Origin: Allacma fusca
Lineage: Eukaryota; Arthropoda; Collembola; Symphypleona; Sminthuridae
NCBI GenBank assembly: GCA_947179485.1
Contig: OX359248.1
Location: 51,098,386-51,162,385, forward strand
Length of the DNA stretch: 64,000 bases
Direction of reading: 5' to 3'
The translations under genes and the position numbers were made by a program. The notes under the pieces were generated by a model that worked only from the letters and a program-made list of their open reading frames with translations, searched no databases and was not told the origin of the DNA. Shown here piece by piece: positions 8,129-21,021 of the stretch. Every line of letters starts with the position of its first letter. Positions within the stretch are counted from its first letter, which is position 1.

Positions 8129-11100
8129 ATGACAGAAGAATTCACAAGTCTGTCTTCTCATTACATTTGTAAAACTCCCTCAAATCCCCGAGATTTCTTT
8201 GCCCGTCTGTACGAAAATAATGACCGTGTGACAGCTTCCTCTTCTCAAGTGGATAAAGAGTCACCAAGCTCAACTACGTGTGTTATCCCGACGGGGAAAT
8301 CTAAAGGGATAAGTACTAGTGGAAGTCAAGCTGGTCTCCGTTCGCCCCAATGTAGCTCTCTGTCTCATTTACCTCCTTATCTGTCGTCAGCTGTAAGTCA
8401 ATCAACGGGTAGTAATGCCCAGTTAACAACCAATTTACTCAACTCCTTAAGGAGTATTGGGCATGGGGGTCCCGGCGGGACAATGGCTTCTCATCTTTGG
8501 TCATCTCCATTGGCACATTTGCAATGGAATTTTATCCAACAACTTTCCACCTGCACTGAGATTTCCATTCCTCCTGCTCTCAATGGGTTTCGTAAGTTCA
8601 TTAGTACATATTTGCTTTTAGTTTTTTTCCACTGATTGAATAAATACTTTGGTGTCTGGAGTTTGCCCCCACATGACAAAATATGGAGAGTAATTAATTG
8701 ATTCGCCTTGATACATTTTTTTTATTTACCTGCGTATGAAGTACATTCATTGGTAATCACGTAAATAAAATTTAGAAAAGTCGCATTTACAGATAGTACA
8801 TTCGTGGAAGGGTAAGTAAGCTAAATAAAAGTTTTAATCCATTATGAATTGTATTTAATATTGGAAATATTTTCAAGGGATTAAAAACCAGTAGTTAAAT
8901 ATCTCCGTATAAGAGGCAAGACATTAACACATGTTTAAAAAATTTTAAATCCAGAAGTAATCAATAATTTCGAAAATGGAAAAAGTACTTTTGTAGTTAC
9001 AAGTGAGCGATATTTCATAAAAGTTATAATATATTGATATTTACTTTCATGAAAAGTAACAATTATTTAGCCTACACGAGCAGTTTCTACGATTCTAGGA
9101 ATGTTTAAGGTATCGCTTAAGTAATTATATTTGCCTATATCAATAGTTTCCTCAAGCTATTGAGTAATTGCTGTGTGAAAATTGTCCCACTTGTTGTTAG
9201 CTTTACTGTTATTTTAATTATTTTGGAAATTCCGTGCCTCACGAGCACCTGGGAACATATCTAAAGCCAATAGTTTTTAATTGGAGAAATATGTGTATCT
9301 ATAATTTTACATGTGGAAACTGTAGTGTTCTCGTAGTTATTTATCTGTACAAAAGGTAACATGTGGAATTCATGAAGATGCAGAGAGCTCCATGCGGGTT
9401 AACGTATCCGAAAGTTATCCTGTGAGTTATTATCCCCATGGCACCTCCACTTGCAATAATAATAATTAAAATCATTAATAAGTTAATGACTAGTATTATT
9501 GCCCTACGAAAGGGAGAATCCTCACTAAATCGTTCCGTGTGCCGTATACATACATATGTAGTTTCATCACTAGAGATCAGCTAATTTGAGTTCATGGGGC
9601 GTTGTGACCACGCATAAAGGAAATATTATTTTTTGTACATTGTAACCACAACTTCAAAAATTATTTGAGAAGGCACCAGTTAGCCCCTAATAAAAATAAT
9701 CAGGATATAGAAAAAGAACTTACACTTCTTTAAACAGAAGCAAGTAAATTCATAGGATATTAATTGAGAGTGTACTTTCTGTGTATTGTCATGGCGATAT
9801 TCTCTTTGATGCTCAACTGTATTGTATACGACATCAACAAGAGCAGCTACAAGTGATAATGCCTCAACTTCCTGATGACCGGTAATAGGTCGGTATGGGG
9901 ATAAATAGCATGAAATAAAAAATAAATACTTTGTAGCTAAACCATTTAAAAGAGCACAGCATGTGTTCCCTTGTCAAAAGTGCAATGAACACGTGGGCGC
10001 ATCCGATAATTCCATAAATAATCTGTCAGGCTAAAAAGTAAGACTTAAACGACTATAGGGTGTTACCAGTTTACCTACCACTCGAACTTTTGTAGATGTA
10101 ATGGTATAACCAGTCTTAATTGTACAGATATCTGTATGCAGTAAAATAAATCTGTCATTAAAAATATCCAATATTTTTTTCATTTATTCTCCTCTTAGTA
10201 GTAGTCTTTGAATGTCTTTCTGCTACTGCTGTTCGAAGCCTTTTTTATAAATATCTACATTAGCCTGACAAACCTCCGTAAAAATTATTTTAATCAAAGG
10301 ATTATTTTTTTTAAAGTTGATGGAACGTTTAGCAATATTTAGCAACTTCCTAAGAAACGTGTGGTCTATTTGTGTAATGTGGGATTCCGTGACAAAAAAA
10401 CAAGTAACAAGATCAGGCACTTATTAGCAGATAAAAACTGTAACATGCAATAAGTAATTCAATAAAATGTTGTAAAGGAAGCGTTGAGGCCATGGGGAAA
10501 AAATAAACGGGAAATGAAATACCCATCATGTTGACTATTATCAGTCGTCCTACCCCATACTTACAGGGGTTTCATTTCATTCCTTCTGCATAGAGATATT
10601 TGCTATTAGGCAATCACGCAAACTTCTCATAACGGTACCATTACCGAATCTTTGGTTACCTACTAGCGGTGGTCGTGTGAGGGAAAATTGTTTCCAGAAT
10701 CATTTACTTTCTCAATCACAACCACGGCAAACTCACCTTCTGAGACCGAGTGTATATACAGTGGAGCCTCTCTGTAAGAGCACTCAAGAAGAGAAAAAAA
10801 TTGGGCACCGAAAGAGCTCTAAAAGAAAAATTATCCTTCTATGTTAAGCAAGTGAGAATCCACCCACAATTTTTTGCTCCCGTAGGGAAAATACTCCCAT
10901 GCCTGGGTCTTATATAGTGAGAGTACACTGTAAGTGTACTTATGTAAGCACAACAAAATAAATAACCACCATTAGCTGCTTCGGTTCGAATTCACTAGTT
11001 TTAAGTATTTACTTATGTACACACAAATTGGGGGGAAATATTAAAGTAAAATAGATTTTACTAAGAAAAAGCCCCGTCCCAGCACCCCAAACTTCCAATC

Positions 11101-14100
11101 ATTAGCAATATTCAATCAATAGCTATATGGTCCATGTGAGTTTATCGTCTGCTCAAGTGGTCCTAATTATATGACATATAGTAGAAAAGAATAGCTACAG
11201 ATGCCATTACGTGTTTACACAAATGGACCCACTTAAATACTTCTCAAACTAATTTCAACTTTCCGTTACCGGTTTTTGTATGATGAATGTTCACACATTA
11301 GTGTATAATCTGACATACAGAGAGTAGCCCTGTGAAAGGTGAAACCTGTAGTAGGCTCAATGCAGGCTGTTGGGATGCCGTGTGCGTGCTAAAGCATTAA
11401 GAAAAATGATTCAAAGGGATGTTCCACCGTTCCTGTTATATTATGGAGCAGTTAATGTTTACACGGTGACTCACTATACAGCTCCTAATCATTATACATA
11501 CACACAAGTTATAACAAACAACTGTAAATCGCTTTGCTATTGAGTACAAATTTTAATTATTTGCTTCATGGAAACTATTCCTCAAATATTAAATGATAAT
11601 TTTATAATTTATTATTTAAAGTTTTAGCAAAATCAGCAGTTGGATAAAGGGCTTCTTTTAAATCTTTGCTGTATTTCAAATATTTTAGTTATTTGAAACG
11701 ATTATTTTATGAGTTTTGTGTATACTGTATGAAATAACTGATATGACATGACTATACTCACACATACAGTGTATAATACATAGTCCTGTCAGTTATTGTA
11801 TATTATACAGAAAAAGAAAGCATGTGTAGTGGATTTTATTTTTCCGGTAGTAATTATCATTGGGGCGAAGGGTGTCCCGGCAGAACAATATCAGTAAAAA
11901 TAAGATGAGCACAGACATGACATGAGCGTAGATAGACTCATAAGTTCCCATTCAAGTCTCCCCCCTCAGAACCATACTTGAGTACATCTGGGTGCTTGGA
12001 GATGATGGTTTAGACCACTGAACCCTTCACACTTGATCAGAACCCTCTTTTCACCTTAGCAATTATCGAAACTCATTCACATGTCCATATCTCACACTCC
12101 AAACAGTCCCATCCCAGCAACACTCACATTCTCATAATACTTATCCAATTCTCCACGGACCAGACTCCCACCCCATCAATCACACGATGATGATGATGAA
12201 CCTACAGGAAATAACAAATTACACTAATTAATTACTTAGCCCCAGAGGAGATCCGCTATTTCACTGGAACTATCCCCATGGTTTCTCCCTGCTGTATTTG
12301 TAAAATTGTGATAATTGCATGTATATCTACGGGAGTTCACATTCAAAGCTTTCCTTTCCCCCATTACACATGCATTAGGCATGTACAGCTGTAAATTGTA
12401 ATTTTTTAAATATGCTTACAATATATAAAAAAAGAAATGCCATTCCTTTTGGAGCACATGCTTTTATATAGGAGATACTAAAACTTAAGAATATTGAGCT
12501 GAGAATTATGCTGTAACAACTAACGCTGCCTAATTTTTCCCTAATAAATAAACTACATTTGCTATTGCTGGAATCAAGTATAGCGTTATGATTGACGCTT
12601 CCGTGTGAGAAAAAATCAGTAGTAAAATATTAGGGTAGGTAAAAATATCAAGTAGGTCGAATTACATGAGATATCTGATTTAATTCACCTCAAAGTCAAA
12701 GCATGGACCGTTCTGGGGATTAAGTAATAAAACACAGGCATAACAAATAATATACATACAAGAAGAAAACAGGTGGCACGCGACAATCACTGCTCAAAGT
12801 AAAAAAAAACTTCTCCTGTCGGAAAGAAGCCTTTGCGAATGCTTGGTTATTTGTCGAACCTTTTTCTTTCCTGTTTTCCCCCTTGTTTTGATTAGTTTTT
12901 TAATGCTTCTAACTCAATACCTTACTTCGAAAAAATAGTGGCTCATCTACTTGTATATTAGGATCAAATTCTTGTATACACACGTGTGTGTTTGTATCAT
13001 TCATGTTACTGTTTACTTGCATTTTTAATAATACGTGCGTAACAATTTTGAAGCTTTGATTTAGATTAGACTATAACATTTATTTAAATTTTTAAAATCT
13101 AAAAATACTCACGGAAATAGATTTTAAGTTCGGTTTAGTAACAGAATATTATTAACTGCTTGGGATTAGACAATATGAGATGGACGAGGGACGTCGATAG
13201 ATGATAGCAGTATGTCAATACAGTATATATACTATGAGTAATTACTTACACTACTTATAGAGAGTACAGTATACTCTCTGTATTACAGTACACCCAAAAG
13301 CAACAGATTTTGGCTACTATTATAATAAATGTATAAGCTTTTATCAGGGGAAAAATTAACATGGTCACAAATGGGAATATGCATAAATATGTTTGCCCTT
13401 ATTGAGAACAAGCTCGTATAGGGGAAGAGGGTGTCTCATAGGAATAATGGACTGCAGCAAAAGCAACCCATCCATGCATGAATAATGGAATACGCCTAAC
13501 AAGTTTTCATTGCACGTTTAATTTAGCAAATACCTACTTAAGAACTACCTCTCCGAATAACTATCATACAAATCGGGAAAGGATTGGGAATGATGGACAA
13601 AACCCTGAAAGCTTGTACACTCTGAGCTATGAAAAACGGAAAAGATACGTATGAGGGAGATCCCAAATGTAGGGATACGAGGAAAACATGAGGGAAAGTC
13701 TTAGTCCGGTTGTGTGAGTCCATTGTCGAACATTTGCTGATTCATTGTGGGCGAGTATAGATTACTCCTATAAATGTAACAATTTACACGATCAAAGTAA
13801 GTTCAGTTGAGTAAGCAGAATTTTATTTGATACGATTATCACCTCCTTCATATGAATCACACATGATTCTCAGACTCACCATCAGCCATGTGTGACAATA
13901 ATATCAATACGACGATGATGGTGATACAATGATTCTCAAATCTGTAATGCTATAACAATATGCGGACTTTATTATTTGTTCACCGAAATCATGAGAGGCG
14001 CTTATTTATGTATTTCCTTGGGAAGTCGTACAATCATCCCCCGTTCTAAATTCAAAACATTCGCATTCATGCTCTGCTAATTTAACTCACTCGAGTAGTT

Positions 14101-15395
14101 TACGTGCGTGAAAGTACGGGATCAGGACTCACTGAGGGAGGGTGTGAATGCTTAGTGAGAAGAAATGAGTGTGTATTATGGTCTAAAACTATTTCCTGTT
14201 TTCCATTTTTTAGTCGTCCGCAGACGGAGACGTGATGGGCGGGTTCGACGTCAGAGAACAACTTTTAGCAACGAGCAGACTCTGTCTTTAGAAATGGAGT
14301 ACCAACGGGCTGAGTACATCTCACGATCGAGGAGATGCGAGTTGGCTCAGAGATTGTCACTCTCTGAAACTCAAGTACTAAATAATTGCATTTAACTAAA
14401 GCTAAGCCAATGCCTTACATCCATGCAATTGCAAGGCTATACTCATCCCGTTGCACTTGTCCCCATTGCTTTTGTACCAATGGTTACAATTGACATTTCT
14501 CACAATATACTCACACGTACATGTATTTAGTATTTATACCTACACATATTATTTTTACATGTCAAACTTTGCTCTTCTCCAATCCAGAAGATTAATTGCA
14601 GAATAATGTAATTAACACAATACTGTTAGTTCATAAAAAGATAACATCACACCTTTTACAAAAAAATAACTGTCATAAATGTACGTAGCATACAGTATTA
14701 AGCTGATCACGTTGGAAACTTGCGTTTGCAAACTGTCCTTATTACTACTTGCAGATAAAAATTTGGTTTCAAAACCGACGTGCAAAGGACAAGCGACTCG
14801 AAAAGGCTCAAGTAGATCAACATGTGAGGTAACAAATATCTACATAAATGTGTTAAACGAGGGATTAATTGACGAATCATTTCCTTTGAATATGAACCTT
14901 TCTATCAGTGTTTTTTTATCATTGAAGTAGTTTATTGGTTTTGATGTGTTTTTATATACTTATAATGCTGGAAATATGTATACATATGAGAACCTTGGGA
15001 CTGCTCGCACAGTAATCGAATTACGGGCTTCCTTGACTAAAGAGTACTTCCGTGTTCCTTGACTAATAATAGGATGGTATTTTGACCACAGATGTTTAGC
15101 TTCAACCCTTGCCCTGAATAGCAGCCCCTCCCTATCCTCCAATGCCCCAGCAACAAGCGTTCCTGCTTACCTGAACTATCTTCCCTTGCAAGGGTTTGGA
15201 TTGCACTCACCCGAGAGGAACAGCAATAACCTGAGTACGGAAGCCGGAGAAGAGTTCCCATGTTCTTCAACGGACAGTGTTAACACTAAGGGATGTGTCA
15301 ACAATAGATTCAGTCCAGCTATTGGGGCAAATCTGTCTGATTTCAACAAGGGATTTCGGAGTAACTCTCGGCAAGACTCGGACTGTAGTGATTAG
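8129..15395 (+). CDS. ro: rough-like homeodomain transcription factor
   Basis: Four exons in matching phase: 8129-8591, 14214-14374, 14755-14828, 15092-15395; 333 residues. The homeodomain spans about residues 165-224, with RQRTTF at its start, EYISRSRR in helix 2, and [14 protein letters not shown] in helix 3 (Trp212 and Asn215 at homeodomain positions 48 and 51). The downstream EKAQVDQH is close to Drosophila Rough, which has EKAQIDQH. An intron splits the homeodomain just before helix 3, between Gln208 and Ile209. Exon 1 encodes a Ser-rich N-terminus with the short motif PRDFFARLY; the last exon is Ser/Asn-rich and ends DCSD. In insects Rough acts in the nucleus in photoreceptor specification; the role in this animal is inferred. 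Intron 1 is 5.6 kb and contains a MITE. An AATAAA lies at 15760-15765. Confidence 0.9.
10757..10932. mobile_element. 172-bp TA-flanked MITE in rough intron 1
   Basis: Bounded by TA at 10757-10758 and 10931-10932. The left end starts CAGTGGAGCCTCTCTGTAAG; the reverse complement of the right end starts CAGTGTACTCTCACTATATA. The termini agree only partly, which suggests an old, diverged copy of a pogo/Tc1-like non-autonomous element. It has no coding content. Confidence 0.5.
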
Positions 15396-16132
15396 ATAAA
15401 CCTATGGTCTATATGCAAACAGAATACTGTATTGACGGCATAGTATAGATTCTTTAGAACTGACCTACTTTATTTATCGGTAGATAATGAATTATTAGCA
15501 ACTCATTTCCCTGTATGTGTATGTATGTATGTACCCATGTTTTTGTGTAGCGTACTAGAAGAGTAAGAAATGGCAAAGTTGTAGTAATACTGCATTAAGA
15601 ACTTACATAATTAATTATATTATAGTGTTGTAAGAGTACATGCTAAAAATGAACCCGGCGGATTTACCAAAATGCATGGTTGACTCAATTTAAAAAGGTA
15701 ATTCATGTCATGTGAATATATGACTTCTTCTATGTTATGTTCCAGTGAATTAATTCTGAAATAAATGTGTCATCAATTTTTTTAGCTGAATTTTATCTGC
15801 TCGTTATAAAATAATGTCAACATTCGCTTCGTTTTGTATTTGGAGAAGTAGAAAGAGTCGACTATCCCGGATATATGTACATAGTCCAAAACGTTGAGAT
15901 ATTATTATGAACTTGCGGTATTTGCTTAAGGAACCTAAATGACTTTTTGACTCATTCAACACACAAAATCAAGGTATCTGAGTAAAATGTAAACAAAGAT
16001 TTGTCGACCACCTTATAAAAGCCTCTGCTTTTACTGAACACTTCACAATATCTTTGACTACTTCGGAGTTAACTACAGGTGGTCTGACAATAAGGAGTAT
16101 AAGCAAAATAGCGTATTGTTTTCGTGTAGAAT
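15396..16132 (+). other. rough 3' UTR followed by the C2-gene promoter
   Basis: The first part is the likely 3' UTR of the homeobox gene, with a poly(A) signal at 15760-15765. The second part leads to the TATA box at 16014. No other gene is seen. Confidence 0.5.
16014..16020 (+). promoter_or_regulatory. TATA box of the secreted C2 gene
   Basis: TATAAAA lies about 113 bases upstream of the ATG at 16133. This leaves room for transcription to begin around 16045-16050 and a short 5' UTR. Position and sequence are canonical; function is inferred. Confidence 0.55.
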
Positions 16133-17179
16133 ATGTCGAATTTCCAAGTCTGTTTGAAAGATCCAAAATGGATCATTTGGATTCTTTGCTATGTTTTGGT
16201 AAGCTCTCAAGCGAGGGTTCAAGTTTTTCGGAAAGAAGCTAGTCCGGCTACCAAAATACCACCTTTTGTAGAAACTCCAGAGGACTTTCATTTTGGGGGA
16301 AATAAACCAGTTGGCATTCCCTTGGATAATCAGAATATCAGTCAGTCTATGGATCAAAACTCAAAAATTAGAATTCTGAGGGAAGGGAGCCGGGTTGATA
16401 GACAGGGGACCCACGGAGGCCATGTTCCTCCACAACAGGGGACCCACGGAGGTCATGTTCCTCCACAACAGGGACCAATATTGGAAACTATTTTATTTAA
16501 AGTGGCAGCGGTGTAAGTAAACAAGTTTGTTTTTATTTAATGTTTAGAATAGTTTACATTTAGACGTGTACTTTTTGATATTTTTTGGAACGGTCTCACA
16601 GTGCCCCAAAATATGCAAACGCGGAGAAAGTACTTACCTACAATAATGTTTACAGTATTTATATTATAAATCTCAAATGTATAGTTGTGCTGTTGTGCAG
16701 GTATATTTCATGTAGTGTCTTGTATTTTCAGTGGCCTCCCTAGCACTGATCCTTTCGGAAATGAGCCTGATCCGTTCATCCAAATTCATTATTCCAATGG
16801 AAATTCCTCAGACTGGGTTCATTTAGTTCGGACAACAACTTTAATGGACGTACATGAGGCAAGGTGGAACGATACCATTGCGTTTGAAAAATATGTGAAT
16901 GGAACGGGACAGGTAAGATTTTTATTGTATATAGTATTTATAAATTAGAAAAATGAGATAAAAGTAACACTGATTGCTGGTAACACATTATGTGTATTTC
17001 AGAAATTGCGGTTTGAAATTCGAGATCATGACGTCGCGGACTTCGACGACAGAATCGGCTTTGCTTACATTGATCTTGACCGTTGCGTAAAGGAGTCCAG
17101 AAATTATAGAACTGAAACAATGTCTTGCCATGCTCTTATAAGTAATGATAACGGCCTTTTGTACATTTCACTTTTATGA
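16133..17179 (+). CDS. secreted single-C2-domain protein
   Basis: Three exons: 16133-16512, 16732-16912, 17003-17179; 245 residues. The N-terminus has a hydrophobic stretch WIIWILCYVLVSS ending about residue 25, consistent with a signal peptide. A linker follows with two 11-residue GTHGGHVPPQQ-type repeats (residues 91-112). A C2 fold starts near residue 115: DPFIQIHY strand, then RFEIRDHDVADFDDRIGF, whose Asp cluster fits the calcium-binding loop 3, and a second Asp-rich loop around DPFGNEPD. The protein ends shortly after the C2 domain and has no transmembrane segment there. This suggests an extracellular calcium- or membrane-binding protein, but I do not recognise a specific named family and the substrate is unknown. 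It converges with the cysteine-rich gene at 17595-18420. Confidence 0.75.
16403..16468 (+). repeat. 33-bp tandem repeat, two copies, in frame
   Basis: Copies 16403-16435 and 16436-16468 differ at one position (C/T, silent) and encode QGTHGGHVPPQ twice. A third partial copy, starting CAGGGACCA, follows. The unit is a multiple of three, so copy number can vary without a frameshift. Confidence 0.9.
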
Positions 17180-17594
17180 AAATAACCATCCGTTTCTGTG
17201 AAGTAATAAGATAACAGTATTTTGTTTTTGATTTAACCAAAATTTATATTTATAGTCAATATTGGATAAGTAGATTTTTATATATTCGTTTTAATGTATA
17301 CGCATACTTACAAATTTAGAGTGCACATAAAATAATTCCTTTCATTTGCACAAAATTAGGAAAAGGGTCCGTTATTTTTATTTCAAAGCTTTGTTCCATC
17401 GCAATAATTGAAGTCATAAACTTCGTTTTTTTTCGAATTTACTTGAGTTTTGATTATAAATTAGTTGAAGTCAGTGCTTTAAGGCATCTAGTCGTCCTTC
17501 AATGGGTCTTTGAAAAGCAGGTCACAGCTCGTCACTTGCGACTCCCGAACAAACGTTATGGTTAAATAACAATTTTAGAAAAGCGTGGTTTACT
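17180..17594. other. shared 3' region of two converging genes
   Basis: Lies between the stop of the C2 gene and the stop of the minus-strand cysteine-rich gene. It presumably holds both 3' UTRs. AT-rich, with no other feature seen. Confidence 0.45.
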
Positions 17595-18420
17595 TTAACA
17601 ACAGCATCCTGCGAGGAAAAAATGAAATGCGTTTTTAATTTTGTCAATTTTTTCAATTTTTTCATGTTTGGATTTATGTATTTTTATTACAAAAAATAGA
17701 TTATTCAAAAAACTTACCTCCGCCACATTGCCCATAAACTTGGCACATCCATACGTTACGTTCGCAAAACCATCTCCTTTGATAGTCGTAGCCAAGGAGT
17801 TTGCCCATTTTAATTTCTTCATTGCACTATACAGTTTGAATGGAAATATATTACTAATTTGGCCTCACTTTTATTGGTGAACATCAGCGACTGATATAAT
17901 AAAACACTATGCTTACCCTATCGTAAGAAGGAATGAATGGCTTGTAGCAGACTGTACGACGTCGATTACAGCACAGCTTTTGGTAGCATGGGTCGCTGCA
18001 AAGACCGCAGCACTAAAAAGTTACAAAAATTACCAAATTACTTGAGAAATTGTTTTGACACTTTTTGGTTTAGAATAACATTCCTTCGTTGGCTGTACAC
18101 AAATTTCGTTGCTAAGGTAATAAAATTAATGGCACCTAGGCACAAGTGAACAGGATTAATGACAGGCTTCCTAATGTTATAGTTCTTAAATTGTATTTTC
18201 AATGTTAAATATAAAGTGAGTATAGAGCTTGGAGCTTTCATCAATACAGGATCGTATTAAACAAAACCAAGTGAAGCGAAAATATTTTTTTCTTCTAAAT
18301 TACCATTTTTTGAATCTATGTAAACCTATCCACAAACTCATGTAAGTTTTAAACCATGAGCTAAAATAAAAAAATGGTATTACTTACTCCGCAACCACAA
18401 CCGCCTCCACAACACGACAT
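17595..18420 (-). CDS. 83-aa cysteine-rich protein, four exons
   Basis: Exons on the minus strand: 18420-18388, 18012-17917, 17826-17718, 17608-17595. All donors are GTAAG-type and the phases agree. The product has 83 residues, of which I count 18 cysteines. It starts MSCCGGGCGCGCCGLC and ends QCGGGCCC; the middle contains CNRRRTVCY and several Tyr, Trp and Phe residues. There is no signal peptide or membrane segment, so it is probably cytosolic. The glycine/cysteine ends recall metal-binding proteins, but the aromatic residues and spacing do not fit classical metallothioneins. The last coding exon is only 14 bases, so ordinary gene finders could miss or mis-frame the gene. Function unknown. 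Consistent phases and the Cys pattern carried across all four exons make it a real gene with good probability. Confidence 0.75.
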
Positions 18421-19247
18421 GGTGACAAATCGAAATTAATTATTTACACTTGAAAATTTGGAAAATATGAAATGTGTTCACTGGAAAATTTTGAGAGACA
18501 ATGTTGGTAATGATGCTTCCTGGACGACTAGGTGGTGAATGAGATCGAGAAGAAGTAACTCATGCTTAATGCAATTCGTCGTGACAGTTTTACCAATCAC
18601 ACCTTTCCAAAGAGTGAAAGAAAAAATTATAATAATAGAAAGGGGAGCTACCATAAATACTCAGTAACTATGGTGTTTCACAAGTGAAAGACAATTTTTC
18701 TGCGAATCCAGATAAGTGGTACAGAATGCAACTTCCTTAAATAATTACCAAGAGGCAATAACACTTACACTCAAATTTGAAATATTATTTTGAAAAATGA
18801 TGTTACATTTAATTTAATGTTACTAAAACTATAAGATGCATTTAAGTAAGCAAAACTCAGCAAATACGTGAGTTAACGATAATAAAATTACAGGATATTC
18901 GTAACCCCAAGAAAATGGTTCTAATAATTTACACAGCGTACAGAAAGTAGTAAGTATACATCAAAGTACACACATTGGTATTGAAAAACAAAAATTACAT
19001 GAATACTAAATAGGTAACAGTTCTCACGTAGTATAAGAATTTCCAAGAATCTCATTATGACGGATACACATGCACACTACACGTAACAATAATAGTTTAG
19101 TTCTATGATTCTGATCTATAACAAACAAACGATTAAATGCTTGAGAAAATGACATTGTACTCGAACCGTGTGGTGATAACTATATGTATATGTATATGTG
19201 GTAACATTTTTGATGATAGCATTGGAAAAGTATATCTACGATTACAT
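18421..19247. other. non-coding between two minus-strand genes
   Basis: Likely promoter/5' UTR of the cysteine-rich gene and 3' UTR of JMJD4. No gene or repeat recognised. Confidence 0.45.
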
Positions 19248-21021
19248 CTACAGTTCATTTACATCACTATCATTGCACAGGGTCATCTGCATTAGATTCA
19301 AAATATATAGGTCGAAATTCCGGTGGACAGGTCCGAGCGAAGGACAGTTCTTGGTTTTCCGATTTTCTTCAATAGACTGCAAAAGGCTCAAAAATAGAGG
19401 GTAATCCATCCCATGATTGGATTTCAAGATCTGCTGACAATTCTCCGCAAAATCATCGCAGTTCTTTAAGTCAGCGATTTCAAGTTTCACCTCCTGCAGA
19501 GCTTCCTTCAGTTTCGCCCAGATATGAAGCACATTGGCACCATTCATCCAATTGTGATTAATTGAGATTGTATCCTCCTAAAAAATCACATGAATTTTAT
19601 AAAAGCTACTTTCCCCACCAATGTCGTACAACGTCGCACAAGTGTCTCACCAAATTCCAAACAACATGATGCCAACCAGAGGGAATAAAGATGACCTCCC
19701 CGGCCTGCTGGATAACTTCATAGTAATCCACATCCTTTACTCCGGGGTGGGCGTAATCATACTTGACATCCTTTGTTTTCGCGTTTTTAAATCGGTTCTC
19801 GCCTCCTGGAGGGTAAATGTGCCACTTTTTAGTGCCAATGACATTTGCTGACCAACTGAATGATTCATATACGTCACTGTGGAAGGGCGTCCTGAAAATA
19901 TCCCACAGAAGCATTCTAGTCTTATATCACCCACATTCAAATGTCCTCCCAAAATAAAAATATTAAAAATCAAACCCACCATGTGCCTTTTGGTCCCATG
20001 TAACAGAAGATGAAGTCGTCCCCGTCGTCAAATAATCCCCAAACCTCATTTAACCAGTCGGACCGGAAGTACGGTGGGGTCACATACGGCCGATAGTTGT
20101 TCGAGTCTCTTAGAATGTGCCAATCCTACACAACAATATCAATAATTCAAAAAACAATCATTTCTAAACTCCGCAGCAGTACCGGGTACTGCCCTCCCCT
20201 TCCCCCAAATTGATTTCCCCTTACCCACAAAATTCTACTTTTACTTACAGACTTCACCCCTTAAAAATCATCCCACTCCCGAGTACCCTAAAGTACTACA
20301 GTCCAGATCCACAAAATTTGTCTACCTTCAAATATTGGAGCTTCATTGAATCCGGGTAACCATTGTTGATATAGTCTTTCCAGTAACTGATGAATTCTGT
20401 CAACGGCATGCAATTCTCACTGTCCTTATTCATATTATAAGTCTGCTGCGGGGTGAATTCAGGGGTAAACCTCTCGCAGTCCACCACACCAACATTACTT
20501 TTCCCTACAAGAAAAAAAATAAACTTCAATCAAACCTTGAATAATATTCCATCCAACAACCACCAATATACAAAACCACAAATTCATACACAATAATTAC
20601 TAAAACAACGCCACAAAGCACAATTTAACGGCCAACGTTCATTCCCTCCACAATTTCCTCTACTATTCTCACAATCACACCCAACAACTACTTCAACGTC
20701 TGTACACAAGAACAAACAAACAAATGATATACCGTAGGTTCTCTCCAAAAAGTCAAAGTTGATCCTGGGAAAGACCTCGGTCTTGTCAATCCAATCATTT
20801 CGACAGTTCCAGTCATCAGTCAAGGAGCTGATGAACAAACATGGACGGTTTGTGATTAAAAATTGTTCATAAAAAGTGCCGTAGTCAATGTCATTGGCGT
20901 TGAGAACGGGGAACGGCTCAGTAATCCTACAAGTCTGCGTTTGACTGTTCTTCTTCCTCTGCTCTTCAAATCGTAAAAATACATTATTTCCTAATTCTAT
21001 TCTTTGTGGTTGATCTGTCAT
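19248..21021 (-). CDS. JMJD4: JmjC-domain 2-oxoglutarate oxygenase, JMJD4
   Basis: Five exons on the minus strand: 21021-20733, 20504-20326, 20125-19980, 19891-19651, 19577-19248; 394 residues, close to the length of animal JMJD4. Recognisable segments in order: FYEQFLITNRPCLF near residue 55, SDWLNEVWGLFDDGDDF, the iron-binding HSD (His209, Asp211) in TPFHSDVY, FSWSANVIGTKKWHIYPPG, and SGWHHVVWNL with the distal His (279/280), then DTISINHNWMNG. Human JMJD4 is an Fe(II)/2-oxoglutarate lysyl hydroxylase acting on translation termination factor eRF1; the same role is inferred here. The start at 21021 is the first ATG in the frame and is preceded by a CAG/CAA-type triplet run in the 5' UTR. All introns are short. 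Confidence 0.93.

Noticed and set aside
10985-11000. TCGGTTCGAATTC resembling a tRNA B box
   Set aside because: No cloverleaf can be built around it and no A box is present at the right distance.
11725-11811. Imperfect palindrome of about 86 bp (CTGTAT...AATAACTGA arms)
   Set aside because: The arms match only in blocks and no target duplication is visible; could be a decayed MITE but is not supportable.
17595-18420. Reading the cysteine-rich gene as a metallothionein
   Set aside because: It has several Trp, Tyr and Phe residues and Arg-rich stretches, and lacks the regular C-x-C spacing of metallothioneins.
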